This document shows, piece by piece, positions 1 to 7,788 of a stretch of 36,193 nt of DNA; within the stretch, counting starts at the first letter, position 1; the number at the start of each line of letters is the position of its first letter. Position numbers and translations under genes: made by a program. Below the pieces are notes generated by a model. The model ran no database searches and was not told the origin of the DNA. It was given only the letters and a program-made list of their open reading frames with translations. The stretch comes from Xanthobacteraceae bacterium (GTDB lineage Bacteria; Pseudomonadota; Alphaproteobacteria; Rhizobiales; Xanthobacteraceae), in contig JASHQI010000214.1 in the NCBI GenBank assembly GCA_030037645.1, positions 1 to 36,193 of the forward strand, read 5' to 3'.

Positions 1-1845
1 GCGGCGCGCTCGAATGTCTGCTTCGATGCCGGGCTCGGCGACGCCACAGCGACGGAAGCCGCGTTCGCGCGCGCGGCGCATGTGACGCGCTTGGAAACCT
101 GGGTGCGGCGCGTCACCGGCGTGCCGATGGAGCCGCGCGCGGCACTCGCCGTCTACGATTCCGAGACCGGCCGCTACACGCTTTATGCCGGCAACGGCGG
201 CGCGGTGCGGCTCAAGGACGATCTCGCAACGATCTTGGGCGTGCCGTCCGAGAAAGTGCACGTGATGATGGGCGACGTCGGCGGCAATTTCGGCACCCGC
301 GGCATGATCTACGCCGAGTTCGCGCTGGTCGCCTGGGCGGCCAAGAGAGTCGGGCGGCCGGTGAAATGGATCATCGAGCGCCATGAATCGTTTCTCTCCG
401 ACTACCAGGCGCGCGATCTTGCGGTCGAGGCAGAGCTTGCGCTCGACGCCCAGGGCCATTTTCTCGCCATGCGCGGCGCCAATCTCGGCAACCTCGGCGG
501 CCACACCACGAACTATTCGATGGTGCAGAAAGGCGTGCAGATGATGTCGAGCATCTACCGCATGCCGGCCGCCCGCTTTCGCGCCCGCGCCACGCTGTCC
601 AACACCTCGCCGACCCGGCCCTATCGCAGCGCCGGCCGCCCGGAAGTCATTTTTGTCGTGGAGCGGCTGATCGATCTCGCTGCGCGCGAGTGCGGCTACG
701 ATCGCGTGGCGTTGCGGCGGCGCAATCTTCTCGGCAAAAAGGAGCTGCCGTACAAAAATCCGTTCGGCGTGGAGTACGACAGCGGCGATTACGCCCGAGC
801 CATGGATATGGCGCTGAAACTCGGCGACTGGCCCGGATTCAAACGTCGCCGTCGCGAGGCAAAAAAACGCGGCAAATGCCGCGGCATCGGCGTCGCCAAT
901 TACGTGGACGTCTCCACCGGCGTGCCGCGCGAGAAGGCCGAGATCACCGTCAAGCCCGAAGGAGTCGTCGAGTTGGTCATCGGCGTCACCTCGCAAGGCC
1001 AGGGCCACGAGACAAGTTTCGCGCAGCTCATCACCGAATGGCTCGGCGTCCCGATCGAATCCATCCGCTTGATCGCCGGCGATACCGACCGCGTCACCGT
1101 CGGCGGTGGCGCCCATTCTGGCCGCGGCATGCGACTCGGCTCGATCGTTATCAAAAGATCCGCCGACGACATTATTGAAAAGGGCACGAAGATCGCCGAG
1201 TTCCTGTTGGAGACCAGCGTCGGCGATATCGAGTTCAACGACGGCCGTTTCACCGTGAAGGGGACCAATCATTCGGTCGGTCTGTTCGACGTGGCTCGCG
1301 CCGCGGCGGAACGCAAAGATCTGCCGACCGATTTACGCGGACCGCTGGCGGGCGAATGCGACAAGACCGTTGCCGAGGCGAGCTTCCCTTACGGCTGCCA
1401 AGTTTGCGAGGTCGAAGTCGACCCGGATACCGGCGCCGTCAAATTGGTCAATTATGCCGCGGTCGACGATGTCGGCCGCGCCGTCAATCCGCTCATCATC
1501 CACGGCCAGGTCCACGGCGGCATCGCCCAAGGCGTCGGCCAGGCGCTGATGGAACATTGTCACTACGATCCGGAGAGCGGCCAACTGCTCGCCGGCTCAT
1601 TCATGGATTACGCCATGCCGCGCGCCTCCGACCTGCCGTTCTACGCGACCGAGCTGAGCGAGGTGCCATCGACCACGCACCCGCTCGGCATCCGCCCGGC
1701 CGGCGAAGGCGGCACGGTGCCGGCGCTCGCGGTCATCATCAATGCGATCGTCGATGCGCTTTCGGAATTCGGCGTGCGCCATATCGAAATGCCGGCGACG
1801 CCGGAGCGCATCTGGCGCGCGATCCAAGACGCGAAGGCCACCTGA
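1..1845 (+). CDS. Molybdenum hydroxylase large subunit, CoxL/xanthine dehydrogenase type (5' truncated)
   Basis: The reading frame is open from base 1, so the gene begins upstream of the window; 614 residues are visible and the internal GTG at 82 is not taken as the start. It is a molybdopterin-cytosine-dinucleotide binding subunit of the xanthine dehydrogenase/aldehyde oxidase/CO dehydrogenase family, which hydroxylates aldehydes, heterocycles or CO using water. Visible family motifs are GGNFGTRG near base 280, the active-site loop PYRSAGR at 619-639 and the GEGG motif whose Glu codon at 1705-1707 is the expected catalytic base. The loop is not the AYRCSFR of true aerobic CO dehydrogenases, so CO oxidation is unlikely and the substrate is unknown. 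The FAD and 2Fe-2S subunits are not in the window and may lie upstream. Confidence 0.93.
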   Translation, partial: AARSNVCFDAGLGDATATEAAFARAAHVTRLETWVRRVTGVPMEPRAALAVYDSETGRYTLYAGNGGAVRLKDDLATILGVPSEKVHVMMGDVGGNFGTRGMIYAEFALVAWAAKRVGRPVKWIIERHESFLSDYQARDLAVEAELALDAQGHFLAMRGANLGNLGGHTTNYSMVQKGVQMMSSIYRMPAARFRARATLSNTSPTRPYRSAGRPEVIFVVERLIDLAARECGYDRVALRRRNLLGKKELPYKNPFGVEYDSGDYARAMDMALKLGDWPGFKRRRREAKKRGKCRGIGVANYVDVSTGVPREKAEITVKPEGVVELVIGVTSQGQGHETSFAQLITEWLGVPIESIRLIAGDTDRVTVGGGAHSGRGMRLGSIVIKRSADDIIEKGTKIAEFLLETSVGDIEFNDGRFTVKGTNHSVGLFDVARAAAERKDLPTDLRGPLAGECDKTVAEASFPYGCQVCEVEVDPDTGAVKLVNYAAVDDVGRAVNPLIIHGQVHGGIAQGVGQALMEHCHYDPESGQLLAGSFMDYAMPRASDLPFYATELSEVPSTTHPLGIRPAGEGGTVPALAVIINAIVDALSEFGVRHIEMPATPERIWRAIQDAKAT

Positions 1846-1938
1846 AGGCGCGTATCCGGGCGTCGCATCGTGACCGTTTGGTTTGCTCCCTGCTGCGGGA
1901 ATGCTAGGATCGCGTCCATTCGAGAACAGGCGAGAACA

Positions 1939-2589
1939 ATGGCGGACCATCTGAGGCTCGAGGCGTTGCGTGCGACGCCGCTCGTCAGGGAACCGTTCGA
2001 ATATTTGATCGTGCCCGGCTTCATCGAACCGAGGGCGCTGGCTGAGATCAACGCGGATTATCCGAAAATTACCGAGCGCGGCAGCTTCCCGGTCGACGAA
2101 GTATCCTTTGGCCCGGCGTTCCAAAAGCTGCTCGACGAACTGGAAGGCGATGACTTCCGCGAAGTTTTTGAGGAAAAATTCGACATCGATCTGGCCGACC
2201 GGCCGACTGTCACCACGGTGCGTGGCAGGTGCGGTCCGGGCGATGGCCAGATTCACACCGATTCCAAAAGCAAGATCATCACAGTGCTCATCTACATGAA
2301 TCCGGCTTGGGAGCAATCGGGCGGCCGGCTGCGGCTGTTGCGCTCCGGCAATAACATCAATGACGTCATCGCCGAAGTACCGCCAGTCGCGGGGGCGCTG
2401 TTGGCGTTCAAACGGAGCAACAATTCCTGGCACGGCCATGAGCCGTTCGTCGGCGAGCGTCGCGTCATTCAATTCAACTGGCTCACGTCGCAAGGCAATC
2501 GGCAAATCGCGATGCTCAGACATCATGCGTCCGCGGCGTTCAAGCGGATGCGGCAGATGATATTGCCGAGCCGGGCGCGGCCAAATTGA
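1939..2589 (+). CDS. 2OG-Fe(II) oxygenase family protein
   Basis: This 216-residue protein looks like a non-haem iron, 2-oxoglutarate-dependent dioxygenase. The HxD iron-ligand pair is at H106/D108 (QIHTDSKSK), the distal His is in NNSWHGHEP (H165 most likely) and the 2-oxoglutarate-binding Arg is in GERRVIQFNW (R174 or R175). The ATG at 1939 is chosen; an upstream in-frame GTG at 1870 would add 23 residues without family-like sequence. The stop codon overlaps the TTG start of the following GT9 glycosyltransferase by 4 bases, so the two are probably co-translated. That suggests the substrate could be a cell-surface saccharide or nucleotide-sugar, which is inference from context only. Confidence 0.85.
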   Translation: MADHLRLEALRATPLVREPFEYLIVPGFIEPRALAEINADYPKITERGSFPVDEVSFGPAFQKLLDELEGDDFREVFEEKFDIDLADRPTVTTVRGRCGPGDGQIHTDSKSKIITVLIYMNPAWEQSGGRLRLLRSGNNINDVIAEVPPVAGALLAFKRSNNSWHGHEPFVGERRVIQFNWLTSQGNRQIAMLRHHASAAFKRMRQMILPSRARPN

Positions 2590-3758
2590 CACTGCTTCCG
2601 GCCGACCTTCGCAGCCGCGAATTCCGGAATATTCTGCTGATCAAGCTGTCGGCCGTGGGCGACGTCGTTCACACCATTCCGGTCCTGAACAAGTTGCGGC
2701 GGCGCTATCCGAATGCGCGACTGGATTGGCTGGTGACGCCTCCGATCGCCGAACTGCTGCGGCACAATCCGAAGATCACGAACGTCATCGAGTTCACACG
2801 CGACGACTGGCGCCGGCCGTGGCGATTGACGCCGCTCGCCAATGCCGTCCGTCTGGCCGCGAGGCTGCGCGCCGTCGGCTACGATCTCGTGGTTGACATG
2901 CACGGCCAATTCCGCACCGCGGCGTTCGCGCTTGCCACCGGAGCGCCGGTGCGCATCGGATTTGACCGGCCCCGGGCGGGCGTCTGGGGTGCGTCCACTC
3001 GCACCATGCCCGAAGAGACGCGCAAGCATGCCTGGCAGGGCGCGCGGGAAGGAAGCTGGATCGCCTACACGCACCCCATTCCGGTGCCGACGCTCGACGT
3101 TCACGCGGTCGACCGCTACCTCAATGTCGGGCCGCTGCTTGGGCTCGATCAGGACCCGGCAGACTTTTCATTTCCCGTTCCGCAACAGGCGAGCGATCGG
3201 ATTGATGCGTTGTTGGATTACTACGACGTCGCCGCGAAAAAGCTCGTCGTCATGGCGCCGGGCACGATCTGGGAGACCAAGCAGTGGCGCAGCGAGGCGT
3301 TTGCCGAAGTGGCGCGGCATTTTCTGCAGCAGGGCTTGGCCACGATCCTGATCGGTTCCGACCGCGAGCGCCAGATTTGCGAGGCCGTCGCCGCGGCGGC
3401 GCCCGGCGCCGTGAACCTCGGCGGCGAAACGACGCTGAGTGAGCTTGCGGCCCTGATCCGCTGCGCCACGATTTGCCTGACCAACGATTCCGGTCCGATG
3501 CATCTCGCCGTCGCGCTCGGTCGCCCGGTGGTCAGCGTGTTTGGCTCGACCGATCCGATCTGGATCGGTCCGTATCGCCGCGACGGCGCAGTGCTGCGCG
3601 CCGAACTACCCTGCTCGCCGTGCTACCTGAGGCAACTCAGCCGCTGCATGCACGGCCACGCCTGCATGCAGCAGGTCTCGGCGGCGGCCGTCATCGAACG
3701 AATGGAAAGCATGCTGCGGGCCGGCGATCGCAAAAATGCCCCGCGGCCGCTGCGCTAG
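2586..3758 (+). CDS. Glycosyltransferase family 9 protein (heptosyltransferase-like)
   Basis: The 390-residue protein matches the GT9/ADP-heptose:LPS heptosyltransferase fold. The N-terminal Rossmann motif ILLIKLSAVGDVVHTIPVL is at residues 16-34. The C-terminal nucleotide-sugar-binding part has APGTIWETKQW, LTNDSGPMHLA and VFGSTDP. It should act at the cytoplasmic face of the inner membrane on lipopolysaccharide core or a related glycan. The start is a TTG overlapping the TGA of the upstream oxygenase (TTGA), with no other early start codon giving the full motif. A cysteine-rich stretch near the C-terminus (CSPCYLRQLSRCMHGHACM) is typical of this branch. Donor and acceptor sugars cannot be read from sequence, and heptose is not certain. 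Confidence 0.92.
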   Translation: MTLLPADLRSREFRNILLIKLSAVGDVVHTIPVLNKLRRRYPNARLDWLVTPPIAELLRHNPKITNVIEFTRDDWRRPWRLTPLANAVRLAARLRAVGYDLVVDMHGQFRTAAFALATGAPVRIGFDRPRAGVWGASTRTMPEETRKHAWQGAREGSWIAYTHPIPVPTLDVHAVDRYLNVGPLLGLDQDPADFSFPVPQQASDRIDALLDYYDVAAKKLVVMAPGTIWETKQWRSEAFAEVARHFLQQGLATILIGSDRERQICEAVAAAAPGAVNLGGETTLSELAALIRCATICLTNDSGPMHLAVALGRPVVSVFGSTDPIWIGPYRRDGAVLRAELPCSPCYLRQLSRCMHGHACMQQVSAAAVIERMESMLRAGDRKNAPRPLR

Positions 3759-3875
3759 AGCATGATGATTTTTGTTTGATTCAAGGTCGATCTGCGCTTG
3801 CTTCACCTCTCCCCGGCGGGGAGAGGGAGTGCGCCGCGCCAGTGCTGCGGCACCAACTTAAAATCATCATGCTCT
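3757..3875. repeat. Palindromic intergenic repeat between convergent genes
   Basis: The intergenic space between the convergent GT9 and GT2 genes is framed by a perfect 16-bp inverted repeat. The left arm AGAGCATGATGATTTT is at 3757-3772 and its exact reverse complement is at 3860-3875. Inside lies a second palindrome, CTCTCCCCGGCGGGGAGAG, at about 3807-3825. Elements with GCATGAT arms and CTCTCCCC...GGGGAGAG cores are widespread mosaic intergenic repeats in Rhizobiales. Transcribed from either side, the long stem could act as a bidirectional terminator, although that is inference. Confidence 0.85.
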
Positions 3876-3884
3876 GACCGCCGT

Positions 3885-4634
3885 TCACTTGCGGCGGCGC
3901 GCCGCGAGCCAGGCCTTCATGTAGCGGTAATAGCTGCCCTCGGCATTGGCGACTGCCAGCAGAAAGCCTTCGGCACCGTCGAGAAAGCCCATGTGCAGCA
4001 CGTAGCTGCGCAGAAACGAATAAAGTCCGTGGCCGATGCCGGCCATGAACGACACCTTGCGGCCCGCGGCAACAATCACCTGCGCGCCTGCGGTCGAATA
4101 GCGGTCCATGCGCGACAGCGCATCTTCGAGCTTCGACACAGGATGATGCAGCAGCGGTTGATCGAGTCGTTTCACCGAACCGCCGCAGATCACGCGCTCG
4201 TGCACGAGCGCGTCGTCGAATTTCGCCTTGCCACGGCGAAACAGCCGCAGCACGTAATCCGGATACCAGCCGGAATGCCGCATCTGACGGCCGCAAAAGC
4301 TCGACAGACGCGGAAATTCAAAAGCATCGGCACTGCCGTCGGCCAGCGCCGCTGCGATGGCCGTGGCAAGCTCGGGGGTGACCCGCTCGTCCGCATCGAT
4401 CGACAGCACCCAGTCCGCCGTGGCAAGCGACAACGCGTAGTTCTTTTGCGGACCGTAGCCGGCCCATTCATGACGCTCGACGCGGGCGCCCTGCTGTTTC
4501 GCAATGTCCACGGTGCCGTCGCTGCTGCCGCAGTCGACCACGATGCGCTCGTCGCAGAAAGCGATTGTATCGAGACAGGCGCCGATATTGGCCGCCTCGT
4601 TCAAGGTGATGACGATGGCGGAGAGCCGCGGCAT
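3885..4634 (-). CDS. Glycosyltransferase family 2, LPS core WaaE/LgtF-like
   Basis: This 249-residue GT-A fold glycosyltransferase starts MPRLSAIVITLNEAANI, with the nucleotide-binding GSSDGT at residues 36-41 and the metal-binding DxD as SIDADERV (D80/D82). The WYPDYVLRLFRRG and VHE motifs, with aromatic and hydrophobic residues near the C-terminus, resemble the WaaE/KdtX/LgtF group that adds glucose to the inner LPS core. Nine bases separate its start from the stop of the class II aldolase gene upstream, so the two may form one minus-strand transcript. It faces the GT9 gene tail to tail, which places two envelope-glycan genes side by side. Exact donor and acceptor are unknown. Confidence 0.9.
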   Translation of the reverse strand: MPRLSAIVITLNEAANIGACLDTIAFCDERIVVDCGSSDGTVDIAKQQGARVERHEWAGYGPQKNYALSLATADWVLSIDADERVTPELATAIAAALADGSADAFEFPRLSSFCGRQMRHSGWYPDYVLRLFRRGKAKFDDALVHERVICGGSVKRLDQPLLHHPVSKLEDALSRMDRYSTAGAQVIVAAGRKVSFMAGIGHGLYSFLRSYVLHMGFLDGAEGFLLAVANAEGSYYRYMKAWLAARRRK

Positions 4635-4643
4635 CGCAAACGC

Positions 4644-5432
4644 TCAATGCCAGTGCGGCGGATAACCCGAATGCTGCTCCTGCGCCGCGAGCAGCCGCAG
4701 CATGGCCGGCCATTCGAGCACGCCATAAGGCCGCCGCGTGCCCGGTTGGTAGAGATGCGCGGTATGAGCCAAGACATTCTCGCCCGGCGTCGTCAGCTCG
4801 GTACGCGCCGCCATGGCGTCGACTTGCGACCGGCACGACAATTCGAGCTGATACATCGTATTGAAGGCCTGCTGGATCGTCGCCCCGCAGGTGAGCAGGC
4901 CGTGGTTGCGCATGATCATGGCGTCGTGCGGCCCGAGATCGCGAACGAGCCGCTCGCGTTCGGCAATATCGATGGCCGGGCCCTCGTAGTCGTGCTCGCC
5001 AATATGATTGACGAAGCGGATCGAGGTCTGCGACAGCGGCAGCAATCCGCATTTCATGGCCGCAACCGCCATGCCGGCGCGGGTGTGCGTGTGGAGCACG
5101 CAGGCCACGTCGGGCCGCGCCTTGTGGATCGCGCCATGGATCACGTAGCCGGAGACGTTGATGCCGTAATCGGTGTCCGGTTTCCAGACGATTTTGCCTT
5201 CGACGTCGATCTTCACCAGGCTCGATGCCGCGATTTCCTTATAAAGGAGGCCGTACAGATTGATCAGCAAATGCTCGGTGCCTGGTATCCGCGCCGTAAT
5301 GTGATTGTAGATGAGGTCGCTCATCCCATAATAATCGACCAGGCGATAGCAGGCGGCGAGATCAATTCTCGTCTGCCACTCTTGCGCCGAGACATCATTG
5401 CGGATTGATTTAAAATCGGTCGAATAGTTCAC
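4644..5432 (-). CDS. Class II aldolase/adducin family protein
   Basis: The 262-residue protein has the fuculose-phosphate aldolase/adducin fold. The zinc-binding His pair is HTHTRAG (H114/H116) and the third His is in MRNHGLL (H177). These proteins are usually zinc-dependent aldolases, epimerases or decarboxylases on small hydroxy-acids; many free-standing proteobacterial members remain unassigned. The start is GTG at 5432, preceded by GAGGAAA at a good spacing. It is divergent from an HpcH/HpaI-type aldolase gene 42 bp away, and a shared promoter region for two carbon-carbon lyases suggests one catabolic route. Its minus-strand neighbour is a glycosyltransferase, so the pairing there may be incidental. 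Confidence 0.9.
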   Translation of the reverse strand: MNYSTDFKSIRNDVSAQEWQTRIDLAACYRLVDYYGMSDLIYNHITARIPGTEHLLINLYGLLYKEIAASSLVKIDVEGKIVWKPDTDYGINVSGYVIHGAIHKARPDVACVLHTHTRAGMAVAAMKCGLLPLSQTSIRFVNHIGEHDYEGPAIDIAERERLVRDLGPHDAMIMRNHGLLTCGATIQQAFNTMYQLELSCRSQVDAMAARTELTTPGENVLAHTAHLYQPGTRRPYGVLEWPAMLRLLAAQEQHSGYPPHWH

Positions 5433-5474
5433 GGCAGTTTCCTCTGTTTCTCAGCATACATTCTCGGGAGAGCC

Positions 5475-6284
5475 ATGTCAGTCACGATTGGCGAGGTTTT
5501 GCGTAACCACGTGAAGGAAAAGCTGGCGCGCGACGAGGTCGTGGCCTCGATGACGGTGCGGCTCGTCGGCGGCATCGAGATCGCCCGCATCGCCAAAACC
5601 GCGGGCTTCGACAGCCTTTATGTCGATCTCGAGCATTCGAGCTTCTCGCTCGAGACCACCAGCCAGATTTGCATGGCGGCGCTCACGGTCGGCATAACGC
5701 CCCTTGTGCGGGTGCCCGGCGTGGCGGCGGTGCCGCGCGTGCTCGACTGCGGTGCGCTGGGCATCATCGGCCCTCACGTCAGATCGGCGGAGGAGGCGCA
5801 CGATTATGTCAGAGCGGCCAAATATCCGCCGCTCGGCGAACGCTCGAATGCGGGCGCCCTGCCCCATCTGCAATACCGCGCGTTTGCCGCCGCCGAGGCG
5901 AATGCCGCGCTCGATGCCGCGACCATGGTCATCGTGCAATTCGAAAGCGACGAAGCGCTGATCCGCGCCGACGAGATTGCAGCGGTCGACGGCGTCGATA
6001 TGGTGCTCATCGGCACCAACGACCTGCTCGCCGACTGGGGCATTCCCGGCCAATACGAGCATCCGCGCGTGCGCGAGGCCTATGAAATCACCATCGCCGC
6101 CTGCCGCCGTCACGGCAAGCATGTCGGCGTCGGCGGTTTTGCGACGCGGCCGCATTTGGCGGCGGATTTCGTGCGCATGGGAGCCCGCTATGTCTCGACC
6201 GGTACCGATCTCGGCTTTCTGATTGCGGCCTGCGCGCAGAAGGCCAAGGAGGTGCGCGATATCAAATTGGATGCACCGAAGTAG
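5475..6284 (+). CDS. HpcH/HpaI aldolase family protein
   Basis: This 269-residue TIM-barrel protein belongs to the HpcH/HpaI class II pyruvate aldolase family. Family landmarks are DLEH (residues 51-54), the Arg of LVRVPGVA (R79), the metal-ligand Glu in VQFES (E157) and the conserved LIGTNDL (Asp 183). Characterised members cleave 4-hydroxy-2-oxo acids to pyruvate or glyoxylate plus an aldehyde using a divalent metal. A GGGAG ribosome-binding sequence precedes the ATG. It is transcribed away from the class II aldolase gene. The actual substrate is not predictable here. Confidence 0.9.
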   Translation: MSVTIGEVLRNHVKEKLARDEVVASMTVRLVGGIEIARIAKTAGFDSLYVDLEHSSFSLETTSQICMAALTVGITPLVRVPGVAAVPRVLDCGALGIIGPHVRSAEEAHDYVRAAKYPPLGERSNAGALPHLQYRAFAAAEANAALDAATMVIVQFESDEALIRADEIAAVDGVDMVLIGTNDLLADWGIPGQYEHPRVREAYEITIAACRRHGKHVGVGGFATRPHLAADFVRMGARYVSTGTDLGFLIAACAQKAKEVRDIKLDAPK

Positions 6285-6469
6285 AGCGCGCATTTGCAAA
6301 GCCGAATTTCGCGCGCTGCATTCCGCGTGAATGTGACTCCGAAAGACATTATACTGGGTAGAGTGAGTGGACACCTATGGGCGTCGTCTGCATGACACGC
6401 TTCTAACCACCTTAGACGCGTTAGGCGACGGCAATATTGGTCACTGCAGTCCAGCGAGGAGACGCAGCC

Positions 6470-7240
6470 ATGTCCGCCGTACACGATAGAGAAATCAACA
6501 TCGACCAGAACTCCGATCCCTCCAATTCGTGGGGGATCAATATGGACCTGTTCGCCCCGGTCGGCCAAAGCTTTACTGCAGTTTCGCACCACGTCCGGTT
6601 TATCGGGCTGTTCTTCGGGACGTCGCCCATCATTCCGCCGGTACAATTCAAAATGACTTTGCTGGAGGACGCGGGTTTTTCCGGCGCAGTTGTTGCCACG
6701 CGCTCCGCGACGGCGGCGCCGGGCTTATATGGTTTCCTGTATTTCGATTTTTCCGGAACGAAACTGACAGTGGGAAAAGCGTACACGGCGGCTGTCGCTC
6801 AGGACCCGCCGGTCAGTGCGCAGAACAGCAGCATGATCATGGGAACCTCCAATGTTTACCAGGGCGGCACGTCGTTTTCGTCGGGAGCGGCCGACCCCAA
6901 CACCGATTGCTACCTTCGTGTGCTGCATACGATCTATACCGCCCAGGTACAGCCGCCGATAAACGCCAACGGAACGTCGACGTTCGCTCTGGGGCAACAC
7001 GTTCGGATCAAGTTCAAGCTCGAAGCGGACGGTGCGCCGACCAGCGAATTGCCGCGCGCAACGCTTGTTCTCGGCGGCGGCTTCAAAGACCATACGGTGA
7101 TCATGAAGAGAGACTTTCACAGAGACCATGGCGAATATGTCTATGATCTCCACACCAAAAATCTGACGGCGCAGACCTACGCTGCCGAAATCTTCATTCA
7201 CGACATCGAGGTCGGCAGCGCGTATTTCACCCTTCAGTGA
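6470..7240 (+). CDS. Uncharacterised beta-rich two-domain protein
   Basis: The 256-residue product has no gene-specific match that I recognise. The ATG at 6470 is chosen because GAGGAGA sits 7-8 bases upstream; an in-frame TTG at 6437 lacks such a site. Residues 25-110 (QSFTAVSHHVRFIGLFFG... then TVGKAYTAAV) resemble the beta-sandwich domains that begin with a QSFT motif in choice-of-anchor type surface proteins. Residues 170-255 (FALGQHVRIKFKLEADG... YVYDLHTKNLTAQTYAAEI) resemble PxKF-like domains of predicted extracellular proteins. No signal peptide or membrane segment is visible, which is odd for such domains. It is convergent with the DUF2721 gene, 16 bp apart. Function is unknown. Confidence 0.72.
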   Translation: MSAVHDREINIDQNSDPSNSWGINMDLFAPVGQSFTAVSHHVRFIGLFFGTSPIIPPVQFKMTLLEDAGFSGAVVATRSATAAPGLYGFLYFDFSGTKLTVGKAYTAAVAQDPPVSAQNSSMIMGTSNVYQGGTSFSSGAADPNTDCYLRVLHTIYTAQVQPPINANGTSTFALGQHVRIKFKLEADGAPTSELPRATLVLGGGFKDHTVIMKRDFHRDHGEYVYDLHTKNLTAQTYAAEIFIHDIEVGSAYFTLQ

Positions 7241-7256
7241 AGGTGTGTCGCGTTTG

Positions 7257-7697
7257 CTACGAACTGCTGAAGTGATCGTACTCGTGCAGTGCGATGCGGC
7301 TCTCGCGCGCCAGATTGACCAGCGAGACCGTAAACAAAACGAGCGCGAGCACGAAGAGCGCGGCAACGCCGTATTCGTGCCGAAAGTTCAAATAGGCCGT
7401 CACGAAGGCTACGATCACGAGCAAGCACGTCACGATGGCGCTGAGCGTCGAAAAATAGATGGCCTTGTTCAGCAGCACGGCGCGTCGCTTGAGGCGGGGA
7501 ATATCGGACTTCAATCCAGCCCTGGTCGTATCGTCGTGCTTGATTGCGTTCAGAGCTTGGGACCGGTCGACGATCCGGTTCATGCGCGTGATCAACACTG
7601 AAATGAACGCCGCGACTGCACCCAGAAGAAACGCGGGCCCCGTGACTTGGGTGATAACCTGAGAGAGCTGCGCGACGGACGGCGTGTCTGCAAGCAT
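7257..7697 (-). CDS. DUF2721 family membrane protein
   Basis: This is a 146-residue integral membrane protein with three predicted hydrophobic helices (about residues 16-36, 75-100 and 105-128). The conserved pattern LITRMNRIVDRSQAL follows helix 1 and LKRRAVLLNKAIYFSTLSAIVTCLL begins helix 2; together these identify DUF2721. The ATG at 7697 is preferred because GGGAG lies 6 bases upstream, although a GTG one codon earlier is possible. The molecular role of DUF2721 proteins is not known. It stands alone and is convergent with the unknown gene on its left. Confidence 0.85.
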   Translation of the reverse strand: MLADTPSVAQLSQVITQVTGPAFLLGAVAAFISVLITRMNRIVDRSQALNAIKHDDTTRAGLKSDIPRLKRRAVLLNKAIYFSTLSAIVTCLLVIVAFVTAYLNFRHEYGVAALFVLALVLFTVSLVNLARESRIALHEYDHFSSS

Positions 7698-7788
7698 CAC
7701 AGGCTCCCTACTGACGCGAGCATGACGCCGGCCGCGCGCACGCTAACGGTCCCGGCAAGCGTCATGGACCGTTTGAATCCGTCGGCGA

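Noticed and set aside
3798-5408. A 536-codon open frame on the plus strand
   Set aside because: It runs antisense to the GT2 and class II aldolase genes, which have clear catalytic motifs. Its composition is Arg/His-rich, as expected of a GC-rich shadow frame.
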